A DNA stretch of 64,000 nt from Archegozetes longisetosus (taxonomy: Eukaryota > Arthropoda > Arachnida > Sarcoptiformes > Trhypochthoniidae): positions 18,912,220 through 18,976,219 of the forward strand of contig JAEMBT020000001.1 in assembly GCA_018873245.2 (NCBI GenBank). The letters run 5' to 3'. Positions 63,101 through 64,000 of the stretch are shown here, in pieces (the first letter of the stretch is position 1; the number at the start of each line of letters is the position of its first letter). A model generated the notes under the pieces. The model searched no databases. It saw only the letters and a list, made by a program, of their open reading frames with translations, and had not been told where the DNA came from. A program made the position numbers and the translations under genes.

Positions 63101-63414
63101 TTGTTGAGAGCAACAGATTCTACGATCAATAATAAATAGATTGAATCATTTGTAGCACTCAATCTGATTGTCGTTCATATTTGATGTTAACATTCGAAAG
63201 ATTATGATTAGAAGAGTGCTGCAAATAGATTGACTACTGTTTCGTTTATAAATAAGTCATAAAAACATATAAATCGTGTTTTTCTGTTTGTCAATCGGAA
63301 AATCATGTATGATTTTGTTTACTGTAATCCTATTTTCTTCTAATTATAATCAACAATATAAGATATACAACAAGAGAAATGGATGACTGCCTTCTTCACA
63401 ATTATAACTATCAA

Positions 63415-63443
63415 TTAGGTTAGGTTAGGTTAGGTTAGGTTAG
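63415..63443 (+). repeat. Interstitial (TTAGG)n telomere-type repeat
   Basis: Five perfect TTAGG units plus TTAG. TTAGG is the ancestral arthropod telomere motif. The flanks are ordinary AT-rich DNA, so this is an internal tract and not a chromosome end. Confidence 0.9.
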
Positions 63444-64000
63444 AATTTAGGGAAGAACATACAAATTCTTAGAAACGAGCTTGAATTTCGAGAAATTCTT
63501 CAAACAGGTAATCATTTGATGACTAAATTTGATGAGCCCAAAGTATCCTTTATAAGAACAAGCTATTAGTAATTGTAAATATTTTCCGAACAAAAAGTAT
63601 AATCGAGTTTCGATTAGGCTTTGAAATTAAGTCTATAGAAGGACAATTGAGCAGATGGTCAAACAAAGCCAGACAGTTTTGTTTATCATGTGATATTGTG
63701 ATCAACATTATTAAGAAGATTCTTTACCAAATTTTGTGGCAGATATTGATTCCGAAAGTAGAACATGATATCCAAAGCAAATGCATAATACGAGTGATAT
63801 TTTGGGGTAAAAACTGAACAGCACTGAGTTATTAAGTGACGAACATATTGACTGAGATATGTCTATCATAAAAGAAAGAAGCTATTAAAGACATTCCTGA
63901 ATGGAGTCAATTGAATCGGCGCTCAACAGAATAACTCGTTATATTGACGACGAATATTCAATGAAAACTCCTGATCTATGTGTTAATCACATGAGCCTAA

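Larger units (their letters stand above)
58228..64000. other. Gene-free distal region
   Basis: It holds the 58.7-kb hairpin, a (GAATT)n micro-tract near 59085-59105, the 10-bp repeat at 60.1 kb and the TTAGG tract. No coding region was recognised. Confidence 0.6.

Overview
The window is AT-rich (roughly 70% A+T) eukaryotic DNA with short GT-AG introns, TATA-box promoters and long gene-poor stretches. The best clue to its owner is a secreted ML-domain gene at 36.2-37.0 kb. It carries the DCANGEI and GIDPNAC motifs of mite group 2 allergens (Der p 2 type). Together with an arthropod telomere motif (TTAGG) at 63.4 kb, this points to a mite, probably acariform. The species was not determined. No bacterial operons, rRNA, credible tRNA or CRISPR array were seen.

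Layout. 1-10 kb: gene-poor, with two orphan coding-like fragments and one weak secreted-protein candidate. 10.2-13.7 kb (minus): a GAPR-1-like CAP protein in four exons with a long low-complexity N-terminal extension. 13.7-22 kb: gene desert. 22.2 kb (minus): a candidate RFamide neuropeptide precursor. 24.8-28.0 kb (minus): a six-exon gene for the first three Ig domains of a VEGFR/PDGFR (PVR)-type receptor, ending in a hydrophobic tail with no kinase. 28.5-31.9 kb and 38.0-41.3 kb (minus): two FAAH2-like amidases on either side of the ML lipid-binding gene. The first amidase's large intron holds two non-autonomous DNA transposons. 43.8-46.0 kb (plus): two tandem secreted PAF-acetylhydrolase-like SGNH hydrolases. 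46.8-47.6 kb (plus): a decayed DXD glycosyltransferase copy, facing its intact paralogue at 48.0-49.4 kb (minus). 50.6-51.1 kb (minus): a secreted Gly/His-repeat peptide. 54.5-58.2 kb (plus): a vasopressin/oxytocin (inotocin)-type GPCR in two exons. 58.2-64 kb: gene-free.

From 28 to 46 kb, five of five recognised genes handle lipids or lipid mediators: two amidases, one lipid-binding ML protein and two PAF-acetylhydrolase-like proteins. Two otherwise well conserved genes, the Ig receptor and the GPCR, each lack exactly one base at a short homopolymer. These are either real lesions or consensus errors in the assembly. Exon models were made by hand from splice signals, reading phase and family resemblance. 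No alignment, transcript or database search was available.
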